From Clostridia bacterium (GTDB taxonomy: Bacteria; Bacillota; Clostridia; Christensenellales; UBA1242): a DNA stretch of 26,130 nt. The stretch lies in contig CAAGAO010000033.1 in the NCBI GenBank assembly GCA_900767835.1, positions 1 through 26,130 on the forward strand, given 5' to 3'. A model generated the notes under the pieces. It had not been told where the DNA came from and searched no databases. It saw only the letters and a list, made by a program, of their open reading frames with translations. Shown piece after piece: positions 14,789-22,425 of this stretch. The position numbers and the translations under genes are program-made. Each line of letters begins with the position of its first letter. Position 1 is the first letter of the stretch.

Positions 14789-16294
14789 ATGAAAAAGAAA
14801 AAACTAGGCTTTATTTTTAACATATGCACAATGTGTTTAGCAATTTCAGCCATTGCAATTGGTGTATATTCTTTAAAACAAGCACAACTTAATATCTCAG
14901 GCAATCTAGGTTTTACAATGCACAATTGTATGGTCGCAGTAGAAGGGGTTGTAAAAAATGTTGCAGTAATGGACGAGAATGGTGGCTCTGCATCAATGGA
15001 AAATATTGATGTCAAAAAGACGATTATGGGTGCGGACAGTTCAACTAGTAATACTTTAAAGTTGCAAGATTTATATTTTTGCGAGTTTAATAATACAGAT
15101 AATCCAGGTACATTAAAAATATATGATTTAATATTTGAATTAACTTTTACTAATGTTTGCGATTATGACATAAAGGCTGAAATATCAAAACCTTCTATTG
15201 ATAGTTCAAACATTTCAGTTTATGATTATAATACTGATAGTAGCAAATATGCTTCATATACCGATTTTGGCAGTGGAACATTTGCAACATATATAAAAGC
15301 AAAAGGAAATATAATTGTTCGTTTTGCTTTACATTTAAACAATAGTACGGCAATAAATAACTTAGTTGCTTTTAATATGGCATTTAATTTTTCTGAGTTT
15401 AATAAATCAATGCTTGAGATTAAAAAATCGGCAACTTTAACTAGTTCTTCAGGTAGCGATTATGCTTTCGTTAATGCATATCCATACTATATTGAATATG
15501 GTACAAAATTAGTTAATGGTACAGAAACACCAATCACTTGGCATATAATAGCAAAGGCTGACAGTAATAATCAAATGACCAATTTTTCAGCATCTTCAGA
15601 TTTAAATAATGGGAAATTAAAAACGACTGAAAAATATTTCTTTATATCAAGAGATAATCTTACAAATGTTGATATTAGTTATCAAAATGATTATTTTAAG
15701 TATTCAGATTCTGAAGCATATCTTTCTGTTACAAACGGAAAAGATATACAAGATGTAAAAGCAAATGATTATGCAAATAGCGTAATTAGAAAATTTTTAA
15801 ATGGCGAAACTGTTTATGGCAAACAAGTGACAATGTATAATTCGGGAACTTATACAAAATATAATGCGACATCTTCTATTTCTGGGAGTGTATATTCTAA
15901 ACCAAGTGAAGTTAGTGACAATTTTTATAAAACATATAATTTAAACAACTCAATATACAACTTGATAACTCCTAGAAGTTTAAAAGAATTATATACCAAA
16001 ATGTCAAATACATCTACAGTTACAGACATATCACAACCCACAAATATAAATAATGCTGATTTTACAACAACAAATGATAGATTTTGGCTTTTGAGTTATA
16101 ATGAAGTAGTTACAATTTTAACTGGAACAGATTATAGAAAAATCAATACAGGTCCTTATTGGAGATTGCGTTCGCCGAATAATAATTATGGAGGAGTATC
16201 AGTTGTAGTAAGTAGTACAGGTGGATATATTGTAGATAGTAGTACCTATCAAATATATTATAATTTTGGTGTTAGACCTGCGTTTATGTTATAA
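14789..16294 (+). CDS. Membrane-anchored surface protein with C-terminal DUF6273-like domain
   Basis: The 501-residue product begins with a short basic stretch and a hydrophobic helix (about 8-27, LGFIFNICTMCLAISAIAIGV), a signal anchor or a SipW-type signal peptide, followed by YSLKQAQLNISGNLGFT, as in TasA/camelysin-like clostridial surface proteins. Residues 30-210 look like a beta-rich module. The rest matches the DUF6273 pattern, common in gut Clostridia and related to C-type-lectin-like folds: TPITWHIIA, VIRKFLNGE, DRFWLLSYNEV (430-440), PYWRLRSP (456-463) and the terminal FGVRPAFML. AAGGGG precedes the ATG. The gene stands alone between two terminators and is driven by the G-tract promoter. 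The ligand is unknown; adhesion or antigenic roles are inference. Confidence 0.8.
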   Translation: MKKKKLGFIFNICTMCLAISAIAIGVYSLKQAQLNISGNLGFTMHNCMVAVEGVVKNVAVMDENGGSASMENIDVKKTIMGADSSTSNTLKLQDLYFCEFNNTDNPGTLKIYDLIFELTFTNVCDYDIKAEISKPSIDSSNISVYDYNTDSSKYASYTDFGSGTFATYIKAKGNIIVRFALHLNNSTAINNLVAFNMAFNFSEFNKSMLEIKKSATLTSSSGSDYAFVNAYPYYIEYGTKLVNGTETPITWHIIAKADSNNQMTNFSASSDLNNGKLKTTEKYFFISRDNLTNVDISYQNDYFKYSDSEAYLSVTNGKDIQDVKANDYANSVIRKFLNGETVYGKQVTMYNSGTYTKYNATSSISGSVYSKPSEVSDNFYKTYNLNNSIYNLITPRSLKELYTKMSNTSTVTDISQPTNINNADFTTTNDRFWLLSYNEVVTILTGTDYRKINTGPYWRLRSPNNNYGGVSVVVSSTGGYIVDSSTYQIYYNFGVRPAFML

Positions 16295-16340
16295 ATTTAA
16301 ACTTAATAAATACCGCAATATAAATCATAGTTAGATATAT

Positions 16341-16375
16341 AAAGCAAATGACTTAAAAAGTTGTTTGCTTTTTTT
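16341..16375 (+). terminator. Terminator after the surface-protein gene
   Basis: AAGCAAA (16342-16348) pairs with TTTGCTT (16364-16370), with ACTT/AAGT inside, followed by a T run. Confidence 0.88.
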
Positions 16376-16412
16376 ACTTTTCACAAAAAAATAAAAAATG
16401 CATAAAATATAC

Positions 16413-16442
16413 TTGACAGTTGAATGATTATTCAATTATACT
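16413..16442 (+). promoter_or_regulatory. Promoter of the metal-resistance operon
   Basis: TTGACA (16413-16418) and TATACT (16437-16442), spacer 18 bp. The spacer is almost completely filled by a palindromic operator. Confidence 0.85.
16420..16435 (+). promoter_or_regulatory. ArsR/SmtB-type operator 1
   Basis: TTGAAT-GATT-ATTCAA, a perfect inverted repeat between -35 and -10, matching the style of CadC/CzrA operators. Binding by the repressor encoded downstream would block RNA polymerase until metal releases it. Confidence 0.8.
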
Positions 16443-16448
16443 AAGAAT

Positions 16449-16468
16449 AGTTGAATGGTTGTTCAACT
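16449..16468 (+). promoter_or_regulatory. ArsR/SmtB-type operator 2
   Basis: AGTTGAA (16449-16455) and TTCAACT (16462-16468) form a second inverted repeat just after the expected transcription start, 29 bp downstream of operator 1 (about three helical turns). Confidence 0.75.
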
Positions 16469-16499
16469 AAATTAATACTTTAGCAAAAAAGGAAAGAAT

Positions 16500-16868
16500 A
16501 TGGGAAAGTCTGAATTAAAATGCGATTGTAATATTATCCACTCTGATGTTGTAAACGAAGCAAAAAAATGTTTGTTAAAAGATGAAACATTAAGCAATAT
16601 GACTTTGTTTTATAAAGCGATGTCTGACTCAACAAGAATAAAAATTATAAATTTACTAAAAGATAACGAGTTGTGTGTGTGTGATATATCCGCCATATTA
16701 AATTTAACCAAATCTACAGTATCACATCAATTAAAATATTTGCGAGAGTTAAATTTAATAAAATGTAAAAAACTATGCAAAGAAGTTTGGTATAGTTTGG
16801 CAGATGACCATGTGAAGGAAGTTTTTGAAATAAGTTTAGAGCATATTATGGAGAAAGATGATGATTAA
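16500..16868 (+). CDS. CadC/CmtR-like ArsR-family metal-sensing repressor
   Basis: A 122-residue winged-helix repressor. The helix-turn-helix is visible as LCVCDISAILNLTKSTVSHQLKYLRELNLI (58-87), and FYKAMSDSTRIKIINLL is the family N-terminal core. Metal ligands of the CadC type are present: Cys8 and Cys10 in the N-terminal extension, and Cys59 and Cys61 in the ELCVCD motif. This suggests sensing of Cd, Pb or Zn through a thiolate site. Two matching operators lie in and after its promoter, so it represses its own operon. The end overlaps the start of the ATPase gene by 11 bp. The exact metal cannot be read from sequence. Confidence 0.9.
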   Translation: MGKSELKCDCNIIHSDVVNEAKKCLLKDETLSNMTLFYKAMSDSTRIKIINLLKDNELCVCDISAILNLTKSTVSHQLKYLRELNLIKCKKLCKEVWYSLADDHVKEVFEISLEHIMEKDDD

Positions 16869-19119
16869 AAAATATAAAATATTAGGTTTAGATTGCCCAA
16901 ATTGTGCAAAGTCATTAGAAAAAGAAATCAATAAGCAACCAAGCATAAAAAAAGCCGAAATTAATTTTGTTAAGGAATATATAACAATAGATAGTCATAA
17001 TCAAGAACTGGCACTTGCTGAAGCAATAAGAGTTTCAAGTGTGGTAGAACCAGATGCAAAAATTGTTGATACAAGCAAAACAAAGAACTATTTTGATAAA
17101 TCTTTCGCTTTAAACATAATTTTGCTTATCGTTGGTCTTGTTTTAGCAGTAATTACAATAGTTGTTCCTATGCCAAAAACTTTGTTTTGGATAATGTATG
17201 TGATATCAGCTTTGCTTGTTGGATATAAAACCTATTACAAAGCAATAACTCTATTATTTAAAGGTACAGTAAATGAAAATTTGCTTGTTACAATATCAAT
17301 AATTGGTTCTGCTTGTGTTGGCGAATATATGGAAGGCTTAATGGTTATAGGTCTTTATTCTATAGGTAAACTGCTTGAAAGTTTAGCACTAAATAAATCT
17401 AAAAAGTCAATAGAAGCATTAACAAACATTAAACCAGAATATGTTACGCTTTTAGATAATGACGAACAAAAAACTGTAGAACCTAACGAAATTAAAGTAG
17501 ATGATTTAATTTTAGTTAAACCAGGCGAAAGAATACCACTAGATGGTGTTATTGTTGATGGTTCGTCATCACTAAATATGCAAAGTTTAACAGGCGAGAG
17601 TATACCGGTTTTTGCAGATGTAAATTCAAAAGTTTTATCAGGTAGTATAGTTTTAGATGGAACTCTAACCATAAAAGTTACAAGCACATATTCAGAAAGC
17701 ACAGTATCAAAAATATTAAACTTAATTGAAAATGCACAAGATAAAAAATCTAAAACAGAAACAGTTATCTCAAAAATTGCAAAATGGTACACCTATGCAG
17801 TTATGGCTCTTGCAGTAATTGTCTTTGGTGTTGTGTGGTTGGTTACAAAAAATCCAAATACGGCAATATATAGGGGATTAATATTCTTAGTAGTATCTTG
17901 TCCTTGTGCTTTTGCTATCTCTGTGCCACTTTCTTACTTTTCAGGACTAGGTAATGCTTCAAAAAATGGCATATTAATAAAAGGCTCAAACTATTTAGAT
18001 GCCTTAACAAAAGTTAAAATGGTTGCCTTTGATAAAACAGGCACTCTAACTACAGGTGAGTTTGCAATTGATAACATTAATATCTATGATAAAACCTATT
18101 CAAAAGAAGACATATTATATATTGCAAGTTTAGGAGAACAGTATTCAATTCATCCACTTGCAAAGGCAATATTAAATGAAAATACAAAAGAGTTAGAGCA
18201 AATAAAAAGCGTTAAAGAAATAGCAGGCGAAGGTGTATATTTTGCCTATAATAATGATAATTACTTTGTTGGTAAAAAAGATAAGACACTAACAGCAACC
18301 GTTGTAGAAGTGTATAAAAATAACGAAAAAATAGCAGATATTTATTTAAGTGATACAATAAAAGAGTCTAGTAAGCAAGCCTTAACAAAACTAAAAGAAT
18401 CTGGAATAAAAACAGTACTTTTATCAGGCGATAAAGAAGAAACAGTTAAAACCTTAGCACAAAAAGTTAATGCGTCAGAATATTATTTTAATTTGCTCCC
18501 AGAAGATAAATATAAATACATTGAAGAACACAAACAAAAAGATGGCTTGATTGCATATGTGGGAGATGGTATAAATGATGCACCAGCATTAACTCTTGCC
18601 GATATTGGTATAAGTATGGGCATTAATGGAAGTGGAGCAAGTATTGAGGCATCTGATATAGTGCTAGTTGATGATAATCCAAATAAAGTGAATAAGGCAA
18701 TTTCAATTTCACGCTTTACTCGCAAAATTGTTTGGGAAAATATATTATTCTCATTAATAGTAAAAGTACTTTTCTTAACCTTAGGTGCTTTTGGTATAAC
18801 AGGAATGCTAAGTGCGGTTATAGCCGATGTTGGCGTAACAGTTTTGGCAATTTTAAATAGTTTGCGTGCTTTGTATAGTAACAACGAACCACATAATCAC
18901 AATGTAGAACAAAAGAAACATAATAACGAACATCATAAAGAGTGTTGCTGTGCCGACCATGACCACAAAGAGTGTGATTGCAAAGAAGATGATTGCGATG
19001 TTGAAACAGAAAATCATCACAAACATGAAAGTTGTCATTGTGAACATAATAAAATTCACAATAATGGCGAGCATAAGTGCTGTTGTAACGAAGAAAAAAA
19101 TAACAAAAAAGATGATTAA
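16858..19119 (+). CDS. P1B-type Zn/Cd/Pb-transporting ATPase with His/Cys-rich tail
   Basis: Exports divalent soft metals across the membrane using ATP. The 753-residue product has an N-terminal heavy-metal domain (GLDCPNCAKS, Cys13 and Cys16), the phosphatase-loop TGES (245-248), the membrane CPC (348-350), the phosphorylation site DKTGTLT with Asp392, HP (432-433) and GDGINDAPAL (569-578). Lys636 and Asp657 in the last membrane helices (IVKVLFLTLGAFGITGM, AVIADVGVTVLAILNSLRAL) mark the ZntA/CadA class rather than copper pumps. Unusually, a hydrophilic tail of about 79 residues (675-753) carries 14 His and 11 Cys, with CCC and CxC clusters. Translationally coupled to the CadC-like gene. Confidence 0.93.
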   Translation: MMIKKYKILGLDCPNCAKSLEKEINKQPSIKKAEINFVKEYITIDSHNQELALAEAIRVSSVVEPDAKIVDTSKTKNYFDKSFALNIILLIVGLVLAVITIVVPMPKTLFWIMYVISALLVGYKTYYKAITLLFKGTVNENLLVTISIIGSACVGEYMEGLMVIGLYSIGKLLESLALNKSKKSIEALTNIKPEYVTLLDNDEQKTVEPNEIKVDDLILVKPGERIPLDGVIVDGSSSLNMQSLTGESIPVFADVNSKVLSGSIVLDGTLTIKVTSTYSESTVSKILNLIENAQDKKSKTETVISKIAKWYTYAVMALAVIVFGVVWLVTKNPNTAIYRGLIFLVVSCPCAFAISVPLSYFSGLGNASKNGILIKGSNYLDALTKVKMVAFDKTGTLTTGEFAIDNINIYDKTYSKEDILYIASLGEQYSIHPLAKAILNENTKELEQIKSVKEIAGEGVYFAYNNDNYFVGKKDKTLTATVVEVYKNNEKIADIYLSDTIKESSKQALTKLKESGIKTVLLSGDKEETVKTLAQKVNASEYYFNLLPEDKYKYIEEHKQKDGLIAYVGDGINDAPALTLADIGISMGINGSGASIEASDIVLVDDNPNKVNKAISISRFTRKIVWENILFSLIVKVLFLTLGAFGITGMLSAVIADVGVTVLAILNSLRALYSNNEPHNHNVEQKKHNNEHHKECCCADHDHKECDCKEDDCDVETENHHKHESCHCEHNKIHNNGEHKCCCNEEKNNKKDD

Positions 19120-19141
19120 AACATTTTTAACATTAAAACTG

Positions 19142-19170
19142 TTGACAAAATGTTAATAGAGTTTTAAAAT
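19142..19170 (+). promoter_or_regulatory. thrS promoter
   Basis: TTGACA (19142-19147) and TAAAAT (19165-19170), spacer 17 bp, immediately upstream of the T-box leader. Confidence 0.8.
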
Positions 19171-19176
19171 ATATGC

Positions 19177-19390
19177 ATATTACAAAAATAGTTAAAGACA
19201 AGTAGTAGTATTTGATTCGCACAGAGAAGAACCGTTTGGTGAAAGGTTTAAGATAAAATATATACGAAACCACTTTAATGTCGACTTTTTATAATACCAA
19301 AAGAGAGGGAATATATTTTCCAATAAAGGTGGAACCGCGGTTAATTCAATCGTCCTTTGCTTACATTATAGCAATGGACGATTTTTTTTA
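19177..19390 (+). promoter_or_regulatory. T-box riboswitch leader for threonyl-tRNA synthetase
   Basis: The leader contains the canonical T-box AAGGTGGAACCGCGG (19326-19340), an AGAGAAGAACC segment (19221-19231) typical of stem I, and a terminator made of CGTCC-TTTGC pairing with GCAA-GGACG (19351-19380) followed by eight T. Uncharged tRNA-Thr should pair with the specifier and the T-box bulge and favour the antiterminator, switching thrS on during threonine starvation. An ACC (with ACT right after it) at 19265-19270 on the 3' side of stem I is the likely threonine specifier, inferred by position. Confidence 0.93.
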
Positions 19391-19433
19391 GGGACGCAAG
19401 AATAACACAAAACGAAGTGAAGTGTTTTCTTAA
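19388..19433. repeat. Dispersed ACGAAGTG hairpin repeat, copy 1
   Basis: About 46 bp between the T-box terminator and thrS: GACGCAAGAATAACAC, then ACGAAGTG, then GTGTTTTCTTAA. Clearly homologous to the copy at 22049-22094, with a few substitutions that largely keep the stem. Confidence 0.7.
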
Positions 19434-19541
19434 GATTAAAGAATATCACAAATAAAGTACATTAACTTGTTAATTTAGAAAAATTGTCACAATATTGTTA
19501 TTAATGTAAGCATTATAAGATTTTAAAAGGAAGGAATAATT

Positions 19542-21290
19542 ATGGAAGAAAATGAAAAACAACAAAAAATTCAAATGTGTAGACACTCACTATCACACGT
19601 ACTAGCAAAAGCAGTAAAAAATGTATTCGGAAAAGACAAAGTAAAAATTGCTATAGGACCAGCCATTGACAATGGTTTTTACTACGACTTTGATATGGAA
19701 CCTATTACTCCGGAAAAATTTTGCGAAATAGAAAAAGAAATGAAAGCAATCATCAATAAAAACGAAGAGTTTAAAAGAGTGGAAGTATCAAAAGAGCAAG
19801 CCCTAGAAATGTTTAAAGATGAACCATATAAAATTGAACTAATCAATGATTTACCAGAAGGCGAAACTATCTCTTGCTACTATCTTGGTGATGACTATGT
19901 AGACCTATGCAGAGGTCCACACGTAGAGAATACATCTAAACTACAAAGTTATGCATATAAAATAAATCGTGTCAGCGGTGCGTACTGGCGTGGTAATGAA
20001 AAAAATAAAATGCTTCAAAGAATATATGTTTATGCATTCCCAGACAAAAAACAACTTAACGATTATGTAAATATGTTAGAAGAAGCAAAAAAACGCGACC
20101 ATAGAAGACTAGGTAAAGACTTAGACTTATTCTTCTTTGATGAAACAGCCCCAGGTATGGCATATTGGCTACCAAAAGGCTTTACAATAATGAATACATT
20201 AATAGATTTTTGGCGTAAAGAGCATAAACAAAGGGGTTATTTAGAGTTTTCGGCACCACAATTAAATAGCAGTGTATTATGGAAAACTTCAGGACACTGG
20301 GACCATTACAAAGAAGATATGTTTGTTTTGACTGATGCCGACGGCAACGAACAAGCATTAAAACCAATGAACTGTCCAAACTCAATCAAAATTTATCAAA
20401 GCAAAATGCGTAGTTATAAAGACTTACCACTTCGCTTAAACGATATTGATGTTATTCATAGAAATGAAAAATCAGGACAATTAAATGGTTTGTTCAGAGT
20501 AAGAATGTTCCGCCAAGATGACTCTCACAACTTTATTCGTAAAGACCAAATAGGCTCAGAAATAAAGGATATTGTTGCATTAATCAGCAAACTATATGGT
20601 GTTTTTGGTTTACCATATCAATTAACTTTGTCAACTAGACCAGATGACTATATGGGTGAAATTGAAACTTGGAATATGGCTGAAGATGAATTAAAAGCCG
20701 TTTTAAACGATCTATGTGGAGAAAATAACTACCGTATAAACGAAGGCGATGGTGCATTCTATGGTCCAAAAATAGATATTAAAATGAAAGACTGCTTAGG
20801 TAGAGAATGGCAAATGGGAACTATTCAATTAGACTTCCAATTACCAGAACGCTTTGATTTAACTTATGTTGACGCAAATGGTGAAAAACAACGCCCAATT
20901 ATGGTTCACAGAGCAATTTTTGGTTCATTTGAGCGTTTTATCGGAATTTTAACAGAACATTATGCAGGTGCATTCCCAGTATGGCTTGCCCCAGTTCAAG
21001 TTAGAGTTATGAATATTTCAGAAAACAGCGAAGAATACGCAAGAGAGATATTCAAAAAATTAGATGATTCCGGCATTAAGTGCGAACTTGATGTTCGTAA
21101 CGAAAAAATAGGTTATAAAATTAGAGAAAGCATCTCACAAAAAATTCCATATATGGTAATTGTCGGTGATGGCGAGAAAGAAAAAGGCACAATCTCTATT
21201 CGTGGCAGAGGCAACGAAAATGTGTCCGACCTAAAACTAGAAGACTTTATTGCAAGACTTCAAGAAGAAATTAGAACCTTTAAAAAATAA
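19542..21290 (+). CDS. thrS: Threonyl-tRNA synthetase lacking the TGS domain
   Basis: Charges tRNA-Thr. The 582-residue product starts directly with the editing domain, HSLSH (His15, His19) and CRGPH (Cys123, His127), and so lacks the roughly 60-residue N-terminal TGS domain of most bacterial enzymes (about 640 residues). The catalytic core has class II motif 2 (FRVRMFRQDDSH), motif 3 (HRAIFGSFERFIGIL) and the zinc ligands Cys278, His329 and His456. The C-terminal anticodon-binding domain (about 480-582) is complete. AAGGAAGG precedes the ATG and no TGS-coding frame lies upstream, so the short form is genuine in this sequence. Controlled by the T-box leader. Confidence 0.96.
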   Translation: MEENEKQQKIQMCRHSLSHVLAKAVKNVFGKDKVKIAIGPAIDNGFYYDFDMEPITPEKFCEIEKEMKAIINKNEEFKRVEVSKEQALEMFKDEPYKIELINDLPEGETISCYYLGDDYVDLCRGPHVENTSKLQSYAYKINRVSGAYWRGNEKNKMLQRIYVYAFPDKKQLNDYVNMLEEAKKRDHRRLGKDLDLFFFDETAPGMAYWLPKGFTIMNTLIDFWRKEHKQRGYLEFSAPQLNSSVLWKTSGHWDHYKEDMFVLTDADGNEQALKPMNCPNSIKIYQSKMRSYKDLPLRLNDIDVIHRNEKSGQLNGLFRVRMFRQDDSHNFIRKDQIGSEIKDIVALISKLYGVFGLPYQLTLSTRPDDYMGEIETWNMAEDELKAVLNDLCGENNYRINEGDGAFYGPKIDIKMKDCLGREWQMGTIQLDFQLPERFDLTYVDANGEKQRPIMVHRAIFGSFERFIGILTEHYAGAFPVWLAPVQVRVMNISENSEEYAREIFKKLDDSGIKCELDVRNEKIGYKIRESISQKIPYMVIVGDGEKEKGTISIRGRGNENVSDLKLEDFIARLQEEIRTFKK

Positions 21291-21357
21291 AACAATATTG
21301 ACATTTCATAATTTTTGTGATAACACATATATGTATAAATATTAAGGGGAATATAAT

Positions 21358-21585
21358 ATGAGTGGAGATAAAAAGTTTGATGACAAATACCTTAAAAAGA
21401 ATGGCATAGACGCTCACGAAGTAAAAGAGGAGTATGGTTGTTGTCCTGTGTCACATTACGATTTGTATTGTGGAGAAACTGTAACCATAAAAGACAAAAA
21501 AGGCAAAATTTTTGCCGATACTGGTATGAGTAAAGACGAATTTTTTGCTGCTTTTGGCAATGAAAAGGAAGGTAAAAATAGATGA
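21358..21585 (+). CDS. Small protein resembling a polymorphic-toxin type 33 domain
   Basis: The 75-residue product contains YLKKNGIDAHEVKEEYG (11-27), SHYDLYCGETVTIKDKKG and a C-terminal MSKDEFFAAF. The LKKNGIDAH-x-x-K-E-x-x followed by a (R/H)YDIY strand recalls the C-terminal domain called polymorphic toxin type 33, which in large secreted proteins is the toxic tip. Here it stands alone with no secretion domain, signal peptide or leader, so toxicity is not implied. Its TGA stop overlaps the ATG of the next gene, so the two are coupled. AAGGGGAA is the ribosome site. A TTGACA at 21298 has only a poor -10 partner, so its promoter is unclear. Confidence 0.6.
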   Translation: MSGDKKFDDKYLKKNGIDAHEVKEEYGCCPVSHYDLYCGETVTIKDKKGKIFADTGMSKDEFFAAFGNEKEGKNR

Positions 21586-21962
21586 AAAATGTTTTCTATT
21601 TTAGCATAAAAATTAATTTTGACTATGACTTAGATATAAATGAAATCAATGAAAAATTAGGACTTAAAGATGCAAAAGTTGTTGCATATAATGATGCTAA
21701 AGGACCTAGAAAAAGTGCAAAAATTTTATACAAAACAAAAAAATATGAAGCCTATTATACAGATGATTATTTTGAGAGATTTATAAAAGAACTTGCAAAA
21801 AAACAAGCAGTTTTTGATGCGGAAGTTACAAAAAAAGATGGTGCATTAAATATTTGCATAGTTTTTGATGGACTAAAAGAAAAACCTTGTCTATATATTT
21901 CAAATGACACAATTAAGGACTTGGCAAATCTTAACGCAAGTTTTGATGTTGATATAATTTAA
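21582..21962 (+). CDS. DUF4279-like protein
   Basis: The 126-residue product matches the DUF4279 pattern: N-terminal YFSIKINFDYDLDINEINEKLGLKDAKVV, a central FIKELAKKQAVFDAEVTKKDGALNICIVF helix and strand, and the terminal PCLYISNDTIKDLANLNASFDVDII, which is the usual ending (strand, short helix, D-x-D-I). DUF4279 proteins are small and cytosolic, of unknown biochemical function, and often occur in variable loci with immunity-type genes. ATGA overlap with the preceding gene suggests fixed stoichiometry and a joint role. I infer a possible partner or neutraliser of the preceding small protein; this is unproven. Confidence 0.65.
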   Translation: MKNVFYFSIKINFDYDLDINEINEKLGLKDAKVVAYNDAKGPRKSAKILYKTKKYEAYYTDDYFERFIKELAKKQAVFDAEVTKKDGALNICIVFDGLKEKPCLYISNDTIKDLANLNASFDVDII

Positions 21963-22009
21963 ACTAAAAGAAGTGAAGTATAAGCACCTCACTTCTTTAT
22001 TGTAATATT

Positions 22010-22045
22010 AAAGAACTACTTTTAATTTTTTTAAAGTAGTTCTTT
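22010..22045 (+). terminator. Terminator after the DUF4279 gene
   Basis: AAAGAACTACTTT (22010-22022) pairs perfectly with AAAGTAGTTCTTT (22033-22045), followed by a short T-rich tail. A first hairpin at 21965-22000 (AAAGAAGTGA/TCACTTCTTT) lies just upstream. Confidence 0.75.
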
Positions 22046-22048
22046 TAT

Positions 22049-22094
22049 TTAAGAACGCAAGAACAACACGAACGAAGTGAAAGCGTTTTCTTAA
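22049..22094. repeat. Dispersed ACGAAGTG hairpin repeat, copy 2
   Basis: TTAAGAACGC at the left pairs with GCGTTTTCTTAA at the right (two-base bulge), with CAC/GTG around GAACGAA in the middle. Homologous to copy 1 at 19388-19433. The 1-223 tandem repeat, read on the minus strand, has the same AAGAA...AACACGAAGTG...TTCTT layout. Confidence 0.7.
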
Positions 22095-22218
22095 ATACAA
22101 ATTCTTTCAGTTAATACTAACATTTTATATATTCTATGTGTTGTTGCTTTGTTCATTGCATTCACAAATCAATTTGCTAACGCAAATCCGTTGTAAACAA
22201 CGGCATCACAGTTTGAAT

Positions 22219-22281
22219 AAACTATAGGAAGTAAAATTTTTAACACAATTTCATTTGCTACGCAAACACTTCCAATAGTTT
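22219..22281. repeat. Cloverleaf-related element, copy E (two arms)
   Basis: Closing stem AAACTAT-a-GGAAGT (22219-22232) with ACTTCC-a-ATAGTTT (22268-22281), enclosing AAATT/AATTT (22234-22251) and TTTGC/GCAAA (22254-22266). The ends resemble copy B (GGAAGT) and the first arm resembles copy C (AAAATTTT). It looks like a shortened member of the family. Confidence 0.55.
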
Positions 22282-22359
22282 TTTAGGCATCGTCGCAAAA
22301 ACTCAAATGCCAATGTTTCCACATTGTCGCTTAGTTTGTCGCTCCTTGTAATGAACATC

Positions 22360-22400
22360 AGTTTTGCTTGAATATGCCTTCGGTGTATTCAGACAAAACT
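22360..22400 (-). repeat. Long imperfect hairpin downstream of the phosphatase gene
   Basis: AGTTTTG (22360-22366) pairs with CAAAACT (22394-22400); TTGAATATGCC continues the pairing with GGTGTATTCAG around a TTC loop, roughly 18 pairs in all. It lies 26 bp after the phosphatase stop on the minus strand. No T run follows, so it may protect the mRNA 3' end or belong to the repeat family rather than terminate. Confidence 0.6.
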
Positions 22401-22425
22401 TCCGATAATATAATCTTAAAAGTAT

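Larger units (their letters stand above)
21963..22425. other. Gene-free, densely structured stretch
   Basis: No ORF worth calling. It holds two terminator-like hairpins (21965-22000 and 22010-22045), repeat copy 2 (22049-22094), and from 22151 to 22400 a near-continuous run of hairpins: 22172-22187 (ATTTGC/GCAAAT), 22188-22203 (CCGTTGT/ACAACGG), the branched element E (22219-22281), 22311-22326 (CAATG/CATTG) and a long stem 22360-22400. GTTCATT (22151-22157) and AATGAAC (22350-22356) could close most of these into one domain. Confidence 0.6.

Noticed and set aside
16160..16294. Diversity-generating retroelement target at the C-terminus of the DUF6273 protein
   Set aside because: The fold is suggestive, but there is no reverse transcriptase, no template repeat and no enrichment of AAC/AAT codons beyond background in the window.
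19121..19160. Terminator between the ATPase gene and the thrS promoter
   Set aside because: AACATTTT and AAAATGTT can pair, but the structure overlaps the -35 of thrS and has no T run.
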